A stretch of 64,000 nucleotides of DNA from Isoetes taiwanensis (Eukaryota > Streptophyta > Lycopodiopsida > Isoetales > Isoetaceae), in contig JAJEKV010000056.1 in NCBI GenBank assembly GCA_021234155.1, positions 6,910,618 to 6,974,617 of the forward strand, written 5' to 3'. Positions 34,691 through 47,335 of the stretch are shown one piece after another. Numbering within the stretch: position 1 is the stretch's first letter; every line of letters starts with the position of its first letter. The notes below the pieces were generated by a model. It did no database searches, was not told the DNA's origin, and saw only the letters and a list, made by a program, of their open reading frames with translations. The translations under genes and the position numbers were made by a program.

Positions 34691-34936
34691 CCAAGGGGGA
34701 TTCACAGTTTTGGGCGTATAACCCATCTGCATGCACGAGAAGGGGGTTTTTTGGACCCATTTTCATACATATACGGTCGGCAGGGGGGCCTTTTTCTGGT
34801 ATTTTTTGCACTATCCTAGGTAATTTTTATTCGAAAGGGGTCAAAATTTGCTTTTAAAGATCCGTATCTGTGGGGGTTTTTGCCATCCCATGCACGCAGA
34901 TGGCATATCCCCTTATACATGAGTGAATCCCCTTGC

Positions 34937-35022
34937 GCACACCACCACCACCACACCCCACCACCACCACACTCCACCACCACCACCCCCCACCACCACA
35001 CTCCACCACCATCACCACACTC
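34937..35022 (+). repeat. Second CACCAC simple-repeat tract
   Basis: Same composition as 34429-34690, separated by ~250 bp of non-repetitive sequence. Confidence 0.95.
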
Positions 35023-35180
35023 CGGTGGGATTTCCCCCTAAAATTCTATGAATTGAATGTTCCTCTCCTTGCCATTGATCAGTCCAATGGGAATGACAAT
35101 TCGATCTCTCTTGGTTAATTTCGGTTCTAACTAAAGGTATTTTTCCCCTGTTCTCATTTTTCCCCTTTCTGCATGCACTT

Positions 35181-36233
35181 TTGTTGGTTCACCCTGAACT
35201 TTCTGCAATGGTCTCTAATTGTCCGAAAAACCCTAAACATTTAGCATTCCTTCACGCATTCGCCAATCTTTCGGCTCCGGAACGATCTTCTATCCTCCAA
35301 AATTTGATGTCCTTTCAAGAAAATCCTGCAGACACCATTCTCTTTGAAAATTTTGATAATCTGCTTCCCTCGTCTTTTGATATGGACCCCATTACTCATG
35401 AAGTGCCCTTCTGGGATAACCTTTCTGCGGATCCTGACCATAGAGGCATTCATCATCCTCTTAATCTGGCCACTCAGATTCCTTTTCCTTACGGAATTGC
35501 AAGAAATCACCCGGAAATTCGATCGGATGTGGAGCTGGATGAGAGACTAAAGAGAACCAGGATACCTTACCGGAATGGAAAATGGGCATTTACAATGGTA
35601 TTTCCTTGAATCTTCCAGTTGTTCATTCTAAAATTGATGCTCTCTCTCTTTCTGCTGTTATCATAAAAGTTCAGAAATGTGGCATAAAGCTTGATAAATT
35701 GTGGGTTTAGGGTTTAAATGTAGTAGATTCTAACTTATTCCTTTCTGATGATCCTAGAATATCTTAACTTTCTGCGTGGAGAAGGAAGAATCAAATTTGA
35801 CAGCCTCTCTCCTTTCAGTAATCAAGTTCATGATCAGGTTATGCAAAATGACATTGCGACATCTATGGAATCATATCTTATGAGAAGAGGTCATAGAAGA
35901 TATCAAAAAGAAAGTGAAGATCTATGGGCTACTATTTTCTGCGGAGAAGTTGTGCAGGTCCATTGCTTATGGTTCTTTTTATCAGTCAACAACTTCATTC
36001 TTTCTGAAGCATAGTTGACAAGATATAGATCAATGTATTACAACCACAAGCTGCTTGCTGATCTCTATGGATCCTTGTTGATTCTTTTGGAGGACAAGGA
36101 CGAATTCCGACTGTTTCACACTAACAATTGGTCCCCTGACCATTATATCTTTGGATCAACTGATGCCTTCAACACTTTAACTCTGTCTTCTTTTCTGACA
36201 CATGATCATCGACTGTCATTAGGGATTTTTTGA
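35181..36233 (+). pseudogene. ORF A1, unrecognised multi-exon gene truncated by a foldback element
   Basis: Exon 1 (35181-35597; a likelier start is the Met at 35208) ends at a GT donor. Exon 2 (from ~35727 or 35758 to 35957) and exon 3 (36015-36233) join in phase 0. The protein is acidic to neutral with no known domain. Weak pattern similarity to ORF A2 (52739-57507) is visible: both have an NG..AFT segment, and an RxMxYxHK-like stretch in exon 3. The stop at 36231-36233 lies inside the left arm of an inserted foldback element, so the original C-terminus is lost. A possible further exon (GTTAAATATTTTTGGCAG...) lies at 36804 beyond it. Confidence 0.45.
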
Positions 36234-36766
36234 GATCATAAAAGGGCCTTCTAAGAACTGCTGACTAAGCTATATGAACTACCAATCAGAAAACAGAACT
36301 GGTAATCCAGTCAGCAAAACAGTTATAACTAACTAACTGGATCACATTTTCTAGCATAAGTATTGACAGAAAAGTCCACATGAGCTCTTTTTTGGTGCAA
36401 TAGATAGATCTCATTGAGATCTTTCCAACCTTGGGTAATTTGCATATCTTTTAGCCCCATGGGATAGTAAAAAATGGTAAAAACTGTATTTTTTGGAATT
36501 TTGACAATCATAAGTGGTTAAAATATGTGCAAAGCACCTAAGATTGGAAAGATCTCAACGAGATCTATCTATTGCACTAAACGAGAGCTCATTTGGACTT
36601 TCCTATCAATAGTTATGCTAGAAAATGTGATCCAGTGTGTTAGTTATAACAGTTTTGCTGACTGGACCCGTCAGGCTCTGATTTCTGATTGGTAGTTCAT
36701 TTATCTTCATTTGGCTTAGTTGGCATGTTTTGAAGGCCCTTTTTTAATCTCAAAAAAATACTAATG
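36217..36766. mobile_element. Foldback/MITE element with ~220-bp inverted arms
   Basis: The left arm (from about 36217) and right arm (to about 36766) are inverted copies, sharing for example AAAGGGCCTTC, the TGGATCACATTTTCTAGCATAA block and GATAGATCTC. They diverge by roughly 10-15 percent. The central loop is ~100 bp. A clear target duplication was not found. It interrupts ORF A1. Confidence 0.75.
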
Positions 36767-37301
36767 TCTAGCTTACTTTTTTGGTGAATTATCCTGCTGG
36801 CAGGTTAAATATTTTTGGCAGATGCTTCAGATGCTTCAAGATGCATTTAAAGAAAAATACTCTGAACATATTTTCCTATTGGCTGCTGGTTACCATATTT
36901 TGTTAGTGTGCAGATCATAAATTCTGCACCTTGAAATTCCTTGTTGGCTTTAATGTTTGTTTTGGTATGCTATTTCAGTAAAGGCATACTTTGCTTTGTA
37001 CTTTGCATTTTATAATTAATGACAAAAACTGTCATTAACTTGAGTTGCAAACTAAATACCAAAAACTTGAGTTACAAACTAAATACCAAACATGTTTCTT
37101 ATATCTGTACAGAAAAGGATAGAAATAGTTCAGTTAACTAAAAGAACAGTGGAAACCAAGAGAACAGTTAAAGCAAAAAAAAAAATAGTCACAACAGTCG
37201 TAGAGAAGAGGAGTTCTGTCATTAATCAAAAAGCTTTACAAAAAAAAGTTCACATTAATCAAAAAGCTTTACAATTGAAACCCGGGATTAAAAAAACAAA
37301 T

Positions 37302-38112
37302 CTAAGAACTAATCAGGGCTGGGGAGGCCATCCTCAGCTCTATATGGAGGTCGTCCTCCATGGCATACATCTTCATTTCCGAAAGACGCCTCATCATCGG
37401 GGTAACCTCGATCGATTCGAGAACCCATTCGCCTCGAACCCACTTGTGGTTGAACAAACAGAACCGGATGCCCCCCGATGTGCCTCGGAGGACTCGGATT
37501 TCGTGTGAAGGAGCGGTGAAGGAGCACAATAGCCGGAGTACTCATGCGAACCGTAGTTTTGAACCTGGCCCAGTTGTTAAGTACGCCAAAATCCGTGGTG
37601 GTTTTTTAAGATTTTTTGAAGATTTTTAAAATTTTTGAAAAAAACTTTTAAAAACGTATTTTATATAAAATACGTTAAAAATCTTCAAAATCCTTAAAAA
37701 TCCTTAAAAATCTTTAAAAATCCTTAAAAATCCTTAGACTGTGAATTTTTTTATCTTTGTATATACAATTCTTATACTTCTTAACCTCTATAATAATGTT
37801 TTTCTGAACTTTCTTAAGAGTTGCATGGAAAAACAACTATGATATCTTTGTAATTGAACTTAATAGTTTCTAATAGTAGTATAAGCTTCTGATTTACTTG
37901 TTGTATGCTACGTCTTATAACTTGTAACAATAATGTGCATTTTAACAGTAGTAAATATGTCCAATAAAGCAGTGCAAAGAATGTGCAATTTTTTTATTTT
38001 TTATTTTTTGACCATACCAAATCATAAAAATCCTTTAAAATACGTGAGGATTTTTATAGAAGTACTTTAAAAATAAAAAACGGGTTTTTTAACAACATTG
38101 ACCTGGCCATTG
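37302..38112 (-). pseudogene. ORF C1, broken copy of a small conserved ORF
   Basis: Homologous to ORF C2 (59501-59794). The first codons (ATGGCCAGGT) lie at 38101-38112. The rest resumes at 37570 after a hAT-type MITE and then runs in shifted frames (RIDRGYPDDE in one, MKMYAMEDDLHIELRMA in another), ending near 37310. The frame is destroyed. Function unknown. Confidence 0.6.
37571..38100. mobile_element. hAT-type MITE (530 bp) with 8-bp target duplication
   Basis: A perfect 8-bp direct repeat ACCTGGCC flanks it (37563-37570 and 38101-38108). The related copy at 59036-59988 has a single ACCTGGCC and no insert, which is a natural empty site. Ends begin CA and share GTTGTTAA (with a 2-nt difference), as in hAT elements. 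The interior is AT-rich with repeated AAAAATCCTT motifs. It is non-coding. Confidence 0.85.
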
Positions 38113-38790
38113 ACGGAATGAACGGAATGGACGGATCGAAGCTGACCCGAGGAAGAGGAAGATGGACGGAATGAAGCTGCAGGGCAGAATTTTGGGAATA
38201 AAAGGGATGTTTGCATGCATACGATTTTGGGAATGAGGCAGAAGAGGAAAGGGATGTTTGCATGCATACGATTTCACACCTCGGGAGCCGAGCCACACAC
38301 CTCAATATTTTTGCAAATGTAAAATGTATATCACAAAAATCGTGCGCATATATAAATAGTGTTTTGCTGCTTCATTGAAGAGTGTGGATAGAGATTAGAT
38401 GATGAAAAGTTATGGCTCTCTGGCTTGTAATCTTCAGTTACAGGCCAGAGTGTCATGACTGTTCAAAATGTAATCCTCATCCACCCTTTTTTTTAGTAAT
38501 GGGCTCAAATATCCCACATGCATTCAATGTTCCACATGTTACCAAATCAACAATTGCCAAATCAACAAATGCCAAATGAATGGATTATGTTAAGGCATAT
38601 TGTGTACCTATGCATATTATGTTTGGTAAAGCGTGAGTCAACAATTTGAAAGTCAACAAGTGTGAATCACCCCCCTTTGTTACATGTTTGACTTTCATTG
38701 ACCAACATGTTTGACATAACGGGAACTGCATACCAAGAGATTGGTAAAGTTCCCTTGGTAAAATGTATATGAGATCAATATAGAGATAAC

Positions 38791-39162
38791 AAGGAATATT
38801 CCTTATTACCTTGAAAGAAATATTCCTTATTGCATTGAAAGGAATATTCCTTAGTGCCTAGTTATCAAGAATATTCCTTATTACCTTCAAAGGAATATTC
38901 CGTATTGCATTGAAAGGAATATTCCTTATTACCCTTCAAAGGAATATTCCTTATTGCATTGAAAGGAATATTTCTTATTACCTTCAAAAGAATATTCCTT
39001 ATTGCCTTGAGGAATATTCCTTATTGCATTGAAAGGAATATTCCTTAGTGCCTAGTTATCAGGAATATTCCTCATTACCTTCAAAGGAATATTCTTTAGT
39101 TTGTTTAAGTGCATCCATAGTTACAAGGAATATTCCTTATTACATTGAAAGGAATATTCCTC
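38791..39162. repeat. Array of palindromic GGAATATTCC units
   Basis: About 15 copies of AAGGAATATTCCTTATT(G/A)C, spaced ~20-25 bp apart, many with a perfect 14-bp palindrome AAGGAATATTCCTT. Variants include GAATATTTC. The spacers alternate between (T)GCATTGA and ACCTTCA, so a two-unit higher-order period is visible. Confidence 0.9.
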
Positions 39163-39413
39163 ATTGAGTATAGCCCTTTCATTTGAGCTAGGCTTGTGGG
39201 ATATATGCCAGCAACAACCATTGGCCAATTGGGTCAGAAAAAGAGGACAGTGAGAAAGATTTTGAGAAAAGGATGTTGATGTATTTTGGCAGAATGTCCA
39301 ATCAGGTTAAGGAACAAATCATTGGCATGGTACGAGCCATATCAGAAACAGGGAAGAAGGGAATAGACAGGGATAAAAATTCCCTTTTTACCTGTGGTGA
39401 CTGGTTGATTCCG

Positions 39414-39936
39414 ATGGCGGGAGGAGATCAAACGACTAGATCACAATCCATATCCCCAATTCAAATGCAAACTCACCTGGCGCACCCGATTCTTGAGGAG
39501 ATCAATGCCGAACAGGGAAACCAATTGAACAAAATCAAATGGAGAGGCAGTCACGAGTTCAGAGTTACTCCTATTCTTAAACATGCTTGTGTTCCTAATC
39601 TAACAATTGCTTATGATGTTCTACACAGATGCACAGAGGAGGCTTAACAATGTTGGAGGCATGGATCGAGCTATGGGAGTAGCAGCGGACAAGGAGGATG
39701 AGGAATCCCAATTATCTAACGCAGAACTAGAAAGTATTCTAATTCAACTTAAACAGGAATTTGTGCATGCAAAAGCAATCAACAAAGTGCTGAAAAGGGC
39801 CGAGGTTTGGAGATTCAATAGCCTGAAACCATACTTTACCAATCTCTATCATAAATGGCAACAGAAGCGAGAAGCACATGTCTTGCTTCTGTTAGATTTC
39901 ACCAACTTCCAAACAGCCCTTCTGGATGAATCTTGA
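39414..39936 (+). CDS. ORF B1, unrecognised conserved two-exon gene
   Basis: Exon 1 starts at Met 39414 (MAGGDQTTRS) and runs to about 39560-39600. Exon 2 begins after a TACACAG acceptor at 39629 and runs to the TGA at about 39935. Exon 2 encodes a conserved helical segment: ESILIQLKQEFVHAKAINK, then the block SLKPYFTNLYHKWQQ and HVLLLLDFTNF. The same two exons and the same acceptor recur in ORF B2 at 57854-58479. This points to a protein selected in the past, not a chance frame. No known domain. Confidence 0.5.
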
Positions 39937-42057
39937 GTCTTGAATCTTGAATCTTGAGACCTTCTGCTTACAGTGTTTTTTACAGCTTACACTAAGTATA
40001 ACAGTCTTGGAACTATATAAACAATATATTAATGTTTGTGTTTTAATCTGGTTCATGGATCCATTTTATAAGGACCATGACTTTTGGACAGTATGCTTGG
40101 ACATAAAAATATTTTCTGATTACATGAACATCACATTCTGATTACATTCAGTTTGCAAGTCCATGCCTTAGTGCATAGAAAAGTTACTTCAACAACAGGT
40201 TAACGTATTACAGAGATTCTACAATCTCTGGCAAATTTTCCAGCAACATTTCATGCCAATAGTTAGTCAGTTCATATGCATAAGATGTACCTTTAATCTT
40301 ATATTTGACTGGCTCCAATGGAAATCTCATCCCAATTACTGACTCGGGATGGACAAGAACTTTCTTTCCTTGAATAAGCCTGTACTTTTAATGCAACCAG
40401 GAATCAATTCAAAGTAGTTACCAGCTATAACTTCATTACCACAATAAAATTCATTTCCATAGTCATCCTTGGTGTCTTCTTCGAGGGCATGTTTCACTTC
40501 TGTGCACTGGATGAGATAATAAGGGACCCTTTCATAATTATTTGGGGATGTGAATGATGCAAAATAATCTCCAACCTGCACTGTCTCATCCACATTGTCC
40601 ACGTCATTTGCCCACAAGTCCTCTGCCTTGTACCCATCTTCTTCAACATTGTCCCTGTTTGTAGGCTCTAGTTTTCTCAACTCCCACCTTACAATGATCA
40701 AGATTCTCACAAGCGGGCCAATCAAAATTGATGCATGCCTTACAAAAACATGAAAGAGATCTACACATTAACTTTGTTGGATCATTTGGATCTATGGATG
40801 ATACGCAATGAAGAGATTGCACCCCTTTCACTGGGAGCACATCAAATCTTTGGGAACGGTCAATGTCAGACACCTTCCAAAATACCCTTTCCACATCAGA
40901 AATTTTCTCTTCAAGAACCTCACATGCAGTTTCTGCATTTTTTATCACTTTCCCATCCTTTTTTCTTTGTTCTGCCTCAAGCTATAGTTTGGCTATGGCT
41001 CCTTCTCCGTCATGTGTGCCCTTCCCATGTCCTGAGCCAAAGAAATTCCAGTGCATTCTGATCTTATGCTGTTGATGATACCTAGTTACATGATAGAAAG
41101 CTCTTCTTGACTTGAATTGGGCTGCACACCCATCAGACCAAACTAAGTGGTATTTCATATGGCCAGTGCCCATTTTCTTTCAGCCAATTGAGGTGTATAG
41201 TGAATGCTTTTTGTACAAAGTTAGTATCATGTATTTTGTCATATGAAATAAAGAAGTGCACACATTTCCTCATTTTACCCTGTACCTTGAACATCGTGAT
41301 GTGGACCAATATGCTGATTTGTTCATTGTACCAATGTTGTGCTTGAATCTCGTTGAATGGCTTCAAAGTATAATTCTCTGAGAAATTAACAACTGATAAT
41401 ATGGTATCATCACGAAGACTCTTCATGGATTCCTTGAATTGTTTGCTCTGCCAATGTGCCACAAAGTTATGATATACAAACTTCGACATATGATCAAACA
41501 TGTTATCCAACATATTACTGGAGCTGCCTTTCTTGTCAATTAGCTTTAGTCTTCGTGAAGCTCCTTTCTTCGAGGTCTCATTAACGTAACCATAGACTTT
41601 CCAATCAAGCGTTTGGTCAATCTGCTCATTGTATTCTCTTGGACACAACTCAATTAATTGTTTCCCACAATTTCCACAATCTGATTTGATACATTGTAGC
41701 TTATGCCACTCGTTGCCTGCTGCTCTGTCACATACCATAGCCCTCCAAAATGTGCTAACATTATCAAATGTCATGTTCTTGGCTTGACATATCCCAGCAT
41801 GAGCTTCAGCTGCGCACACACCACAATTGCACGAACAATTTTCATGGAGTCTTGACCTCATCAAATTAAATGCCTGCATGTACAGATCTGATTGCTCATG
41901 TTTCACGCAACAACATGTGTTTCTTTCCTTTAGCTTTCTAATGCAAGAAGATTTTAAGTATTCAAATTGTCTAAGCCCAATCCGAACCTCTGGATACTGA
42001 TCCACAAAATTCTGGAATAATTCAGCCTGTAAAATTACAGTGAAATAAAATTAGTCA

Positions 42058-42133
42058 CCTCATTACATTACATTACATTACATTACATTACATTACATTA
42101 CATTACATTACATTACATTACATTACATTACAT
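42058..42133 (+). repeat. (CATTA)n microsatellite
   Basis: About 15 perfect CATTA units lie immediately downstream of exon 2's acceptor inside the T1 intron. Confidence 0.95.
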
Positions 42134-43510
42134 ACAAATCTTTTACATATTCAAGACCCTAAACTCCCACACATACATGTATATTCTGACATGAATTTTA
42201 TTTCATTTACTATGAAGTCACATAATTTCTTGACAATTAATACATCTCCACACTAATTTCTTCTTAGTTACTGCCTACATCTACAATACATCCAAAATAT
42301 ACATGTAAACAAATATACATGTACGTGTTGCCATGAAACAATTTGACATTTCCATGTAGAGCAAACTAGTGCAGACTGCATCTACATTACATTCAAAAAG
42401 TAAAGAAATCTGTTACAAACTTTACATCAGTGTCACAAGGCACCCAAAAAGAAAACCTATATGGGTTTTTACCCTAGTTATATATGAAAAACTATCTAAA
42501 AAAAAGCAATGCGGCTTTGTGGGTTGATATCATTAAAAACCTTGTGTGGTTTTCTTGTATGATTTTTGTATAGTGTTTGATAAGGTGGTTTTCTAACATG
42601 GTTAATAGTAACAGTTAAATATGAAGCTTTATATGCATGGTTTGTGAATATGGTATAACATGGTGGTAATAAGACATGGTTTAGTATAGTGTTACGTTAA
42701 CATGGTTTTTAGAGTGCTAAACTAGCATGGCTAACTGGTGTGGTAAATTTATATAGTCCTCAATGCATTGAGATGTCATAAGGCATGATTGTTTGATGGC
42801 TTGAAGCCTTGCATGTTTAATAGATCGAAACCATAATGGTTTTAGTATAAATTAGTGGTGTTTCGTCTTCCAAAACATTTTAAGTTATTCTATGAAACCA
42901 TATTAATGTTTTCAATATAAATCACTGGTGTTTAATCTTCCAAAACATTATAAGTTAATTTGTGTAACACCATCTAATTTAATTTGCTTGAGTGTAATGG
43001 TTTCTTTGCCCAAACCCTTCCTAGTTGGTGTGTTCTTTGAAGCGGTTAAGGCCAAATATCACTAATGTCTTATTTTTCAAAGGCAAAATATCACTAATGT
43101 ATTATTTTTCAAAGCACAGTCGTATACACCTAGTGGTTAAAAGTACATAATCAAAAGGAGTATTCCACTAGCTTGCAAAACCAAACTGCCTTAAATCACA
43201 TTCTTCTTATCTATGATATCCTATCCTATGAACATTTCTCCCATAAGAAATTGTTGGTACATCAACTGAAGCTCCACAACACACTATTAAACTAATATAT
43301 ACATTTATTGAAGACCTAAAAAATGTTTAACAATATACAATGCTAAACCCAGTTGTACAATGCAAGTATTCGTATCACCAACAAAATGAGTTTTAAAAAG
43401 GAAGAACTACAAGTTCCAGGCAACACAAAAGACCAAGAATTAATTGCATCTCCAAGGATTGTGTTCTTAGAATCCCCAAAAGGCAGAAGCACAAATAGAA
43501 GGGCCACCTA

Positions 43511-43607
43511 ATACACCAATAACTCGAGCTTCTGCACTTTAAAAAGCCTTAATATCATTTGGCTCCAGATCTTATGCTGGCATTTTGTGACAGCTTCCTT
43601 TAGGGCC
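43511..43607 (-). pseudogene. Possible terminal exon of an unidentified gene
   Basis: On the minus strand a TTTAG acceptor-like site precedes an open stretch reading ALKEAVTKCQHKIWSQM and ending at a stop about 30 codons later. No family was recognised. It may be a captured fragment like the SYLF piece 800 bp away. Confidence 0.3.
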
Positions 43608-44348
43608 TAAACAAGCAAACAGCAATCTATTATCAGAACAAAAGTCTCTAAAGCTTAGCATGACATTGATAATAAAGAGGGGCAACCTCAAGGATGTCAA
43701 ATATATCTAGTTCTCATTGTTTTGACGGGTCCAGAGTTTCTCATCAAAGCGACCACCCTTTTGTGATTTTTTACGACAAACAACTTAGACAAAAAACCTA
43801 GCCAAAACGAACAAGAATCATATACAAAAATGTGAGTTTGACCAAAAAATGAAAATCGGAACAAATTTAGAAGAAATGCTTTGTTTTTTTTAGTGGCTTA
43901 CCAGGATTGTGCAGAACATTCACAAGAATAATTTGGCTGGATTTGAAGATAAACAAACCCATATGTTTCTGTTGTGGCAAGACATCAGATGTGAGAGAAC
44001 CCCATAGGAAAAATGCCACAGTCTAGTTAAGTGATAAGATGAGATCCCGAAAAAAACATAATGAGCATGGAGGATTACATACATTGTGATGTTGGACATT
44101 GCAAGAGATGTAGGCAAGGATCTCCGATTCAGCTTTCTTCTGATTCAGCTTTCTTCTGCTTTGGTTATCATCTATTTGCTCAGTAACAGTACAATCTCAA
44201 GGGTGCATAACTGATTCTCAAGATACTTCAAGGGAATTAGGCAAGATCAAATATCATATCCTAACGAGCCGAGAAAAATCTGAGTATTATGTTTTACCTG
44301 CTATCTGGAGAAGACTGAGAATGAAACATTAAAATAAGAAAACCCAGG

Positions 44349-44472
44349 AGCTATATGAGTAGCACGCAGCTGGACTTCCATTGACTGCATGCACATCAGC
44401 CTCAGCTTTCCTTCCAATGGGACCGACTGCTGCACTTAGACCTGCGCCTACAGATAGGTGAACTGCTGCACT
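44349..44472 (-). pseudogene. SYLF (Ysc84-like) domain exon fragment
   Basis: The minus strand encodes VHLSVGAGLSAAVGPIGRKA followed by EADVHAVNGSPAACYSYS. This matches a highly conserved stretch of SYLF/DUF500 domain proteins, which bind lipids and actin and in plants occur alone or with FYVE/SH3 domains. An AG acceptor-like site lies just before. I saw no other exon of the gene, so it is a captured fragment inside the T1 intron. Confidence 0.75.
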
Positions 44473-44850
44473 TAAGGATGTTAGCAAGCACCCCCTAAAG
44501 CATTTTAAATGGGTAGATTGTTCTTGGTGTAGAAGATGAGCATTGAATAAAAGATGTAGCTAAATATTCTCTCACAACAGAAGGAGGGCTTAGTAGCAAA
44601 AATGGCACATTTATGTTGAGAATTTTTATGTCTTGAAGTTATGGGCTTTTAGTCTAATATCTTAGTGGTCTCATTATGCACTTGGATTTACGTGGTACGG
44701 CCAAGTATGTACTATTTTTTCTATGGTAAAGCTTTTTACTTTCGTCAACTTAAATTAAATGATTATTCAATCTAAAATAATAAACCATCTACAAAACCTC
44801 TAAGAAATGACATGCTATATTTTTAACGTCTACAATAATAAACAATTGAT

Positions 44851-44889
44851 TGTTTTTTTTTTTTTTTTTTTTTTTGGGGGGGGGGGGAC
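44851..44889 (+). repeat. T23-G13 homopolymer junction
   Basis: A run of about 23 T is followed directly by about 13 G. Such runs are prone to slippage and to assembly error. Confidence 0.85.
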
Positions 44890-46407
44890 AAAAACGAAAA
44901 CCTAGGTTATTGGTTTGCATGTTTACTATTATCCTTGTATTGGGTCGCATTAGACAGTTCGGGTATTGTGGACGATAACAATCAATTCATTCAATAAAAA
45001 AATAAAATCATCTCAAGAATAATTCCCCTATCTTTCGAAGACCATTACAATATGACATTTTACTTCTTAATACATACTTAGACATGGGATATTAAATTGA
45101 TATTGAAAAATCAAAAACCATGTTATAAACCTCTGCTAGTTAATGTAAGAAGTGTGTATGCAAAACTGCCATATAATTCTAGAAAACCATTGTTGTATGT
45201 TGGTCTTGCAAAGATGCAAAACAAATTACAAACGAGTAAACAATGACAAATTAAGAATTACAAATGAAGCCTTTGTATTTCCACATGTACTCATTTGCTT
45301 GATATTTGAATAAAGTTTGACATCTTTCAAAAAACAAAAAACCATATCTAGCGGTTTGGTGCAATTAATTTTGCCAATTGTTTTATATGATCCTTATGAG
45401 TAACCAGTATGGATAGCCACATTCTTTTAGGTGATGCCTACGAATAATTACCATGACAATTAGCTCGATATTGAAAACCATGCTACAAACCACAACCATT
45501 TTATAACATACATTGTGATGATAAGAAAATTAGCATGAATAACCACCATAGCATTTAAATTGGTATAAGAAACCATGATATGAACTACTTCAACCTCTTT
45601 AAGCAATGTGATAATAAAAACCCAACATGAACACCCATTACCATACTTAAAGTGGTGTTAAAGAACCATGCTACAAATCACTGTCAATTTAATAAACCAT
45701 GCTATGTTAGAAACCAACATGAATGACCACTGTTGATGCTAGAAACCATGTAATTAACTAATATCAGTTTCAATATCTAGCATTATAACAGGGGGTTACT
45801 TTTGTATTTTTGTACGTTTTTTCCTATGGTTTTGCTAAGATTTAGTCGTCGTATTTTGAAGATATACTAATGCGTACTTCTAGAGTGCGCATACGCTCAC
45901 ATTAATTTTTATGACATTTTTTAATGGTTACACCTATGATTTTTGAGGATATCTCCAATGGAAGCATGCAAGGCTCGATGAAGGATACTTTAGGGTTAAT
46001 CGAAGGAGGATACTTTAGGGTTTAGGGTTAATCGACTGTGTGTGGTTTTTCTGGCAGGGCTCGGGAAGGGGAAGGGGATGCGTGTCTTTGGCCGGCCCTT
46101 AGTTTTAGTTTCCGTGAGCTTCGGGGATGCAAACGGAAGGCAGGTCTTAAGGATTGCCGTTAGTTTTTCACCCCTAACGAGGGGATTGGAGCAGAGTCAT
46201 TTTCCAAGATCTCTTATTGGGCACGGTTTCTCAGCTTATTTACTAGATAATCAAACGGTTCTTTTTCTGCTGTACAGATCATTCGTTGTGGAAGCTGCCA
46301 TGGCAAATGGAATTATATTAGTTGTGCTTTTGGATTGGAACATGATTCACTTGCGAACTGGAAAGCCATATCTCTAATAGTTCTACATCTCCATACAATG
46401 TTTGTAG

Positions 46408-46892
<485 letters not shown>

Positions 46893-47210
46893 GTTTGCAT
46901 GTCTCTAGTTTTATCCCGGATAAGGAAGTTTTATTTGCAAACCTGTTGTGCTTGTAGATAATGAGGAGACATGGCATCCAGGAGCCATATGAAAAGCTGA
47001 AGAAATTCACCCGTGGTCGTGAAATTACAAGAGAATGCATGCTAGAATTTGTGGAGAAATTGGAACTGCTAGAGAATATTAAAGATGCATTATAGATACG
47101 CTTATTGGCCAAGTGCTAACTTCAAATGAGTTTGCATGTCTCTAGTTTCTAACAAATTTGGTTGCATTATATCAGTTAAGTATATAGGTCCAATTGCGAT
47201 ATACCTCAAT

Positions 47211-47335
47211 AGCTGAGAGGTTTGCTTCCCCCTTTTTGGTCACCACCACGTTGATTCTGATTTCTTAAATCCGAGAGGTTTCCTTCCCCCTTTTTGGTCA
47301 CCACCACGTTGATTCTGATTTCTTAAATCCGAGAT
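47211..47335 (+). repeat. Short tandem duplication
   Basis: A ~60-bp unit (GAGAGGTTT(G/C)CTTCCCCC... to TTCTTAAATCC) occurs twice in a row. Confidence 0.8.

Larger units (their letters stand above)
36867..38298. repeat. Duplicated segment D, copy 1 (contains ORF C1)
   Basis: Matches 59036-59988 from CATATTTTCCTATT to CCGAGCCAC(A/C)CA, including the stretch GTTAGTGTGCAGATCATAAA and the minus-strand ORF C region. It is longer because of the 530-bp hAT-type insertion at 37571-38100. Confidence 0.85.
42530..45790. mobile_element. Candidate nested DNA element with inverted subterminal motif arms
   Basis: 42530-43010 is studded with CATGGTTT/GTGGTTTT-type motifs. 45070-45790 is studded with the inverse, AAACCATG/AAAACCA. 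Clusters of a short motif in opposite orientation at two ends are typical of subterminal repeats bound by transposase. Exact termini and target duplication were not found. The core (43.0-45.0 kb) holds a gene fragment with a SYLF motif. Confidence 0.4.

Noticed and set aside
34290-34811. Long frames on both strands (up to 173 codons)
   Set aside because: They are products of CACCAC/GTGGTG simple repeats with no stop codons, not genes.
38791-39162. Regular repeat-spacer array that could suggest CRISPR
   Set aside because: Units are short palindromes, spacers are repetitive, and the genome is a plant nuclear one.
44035-44110. Further SYLF exons downstream of the fragment
   Set aside because: No frame in 43.6-44.3 kb carries the GVSLEG-type motif expected next.
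42530-45790. CACTA element around the T1 intron
   Set aside because: Subterminal-like motifs are present but no CACTA/TAGTG ends were found, so only a candidate element is reported.
46042-46377. N-terminal part of adenylosuccinate lyase
   Set aside because: The 111-codon frame shows no lyase motifs and does not splice into the lyase exons.
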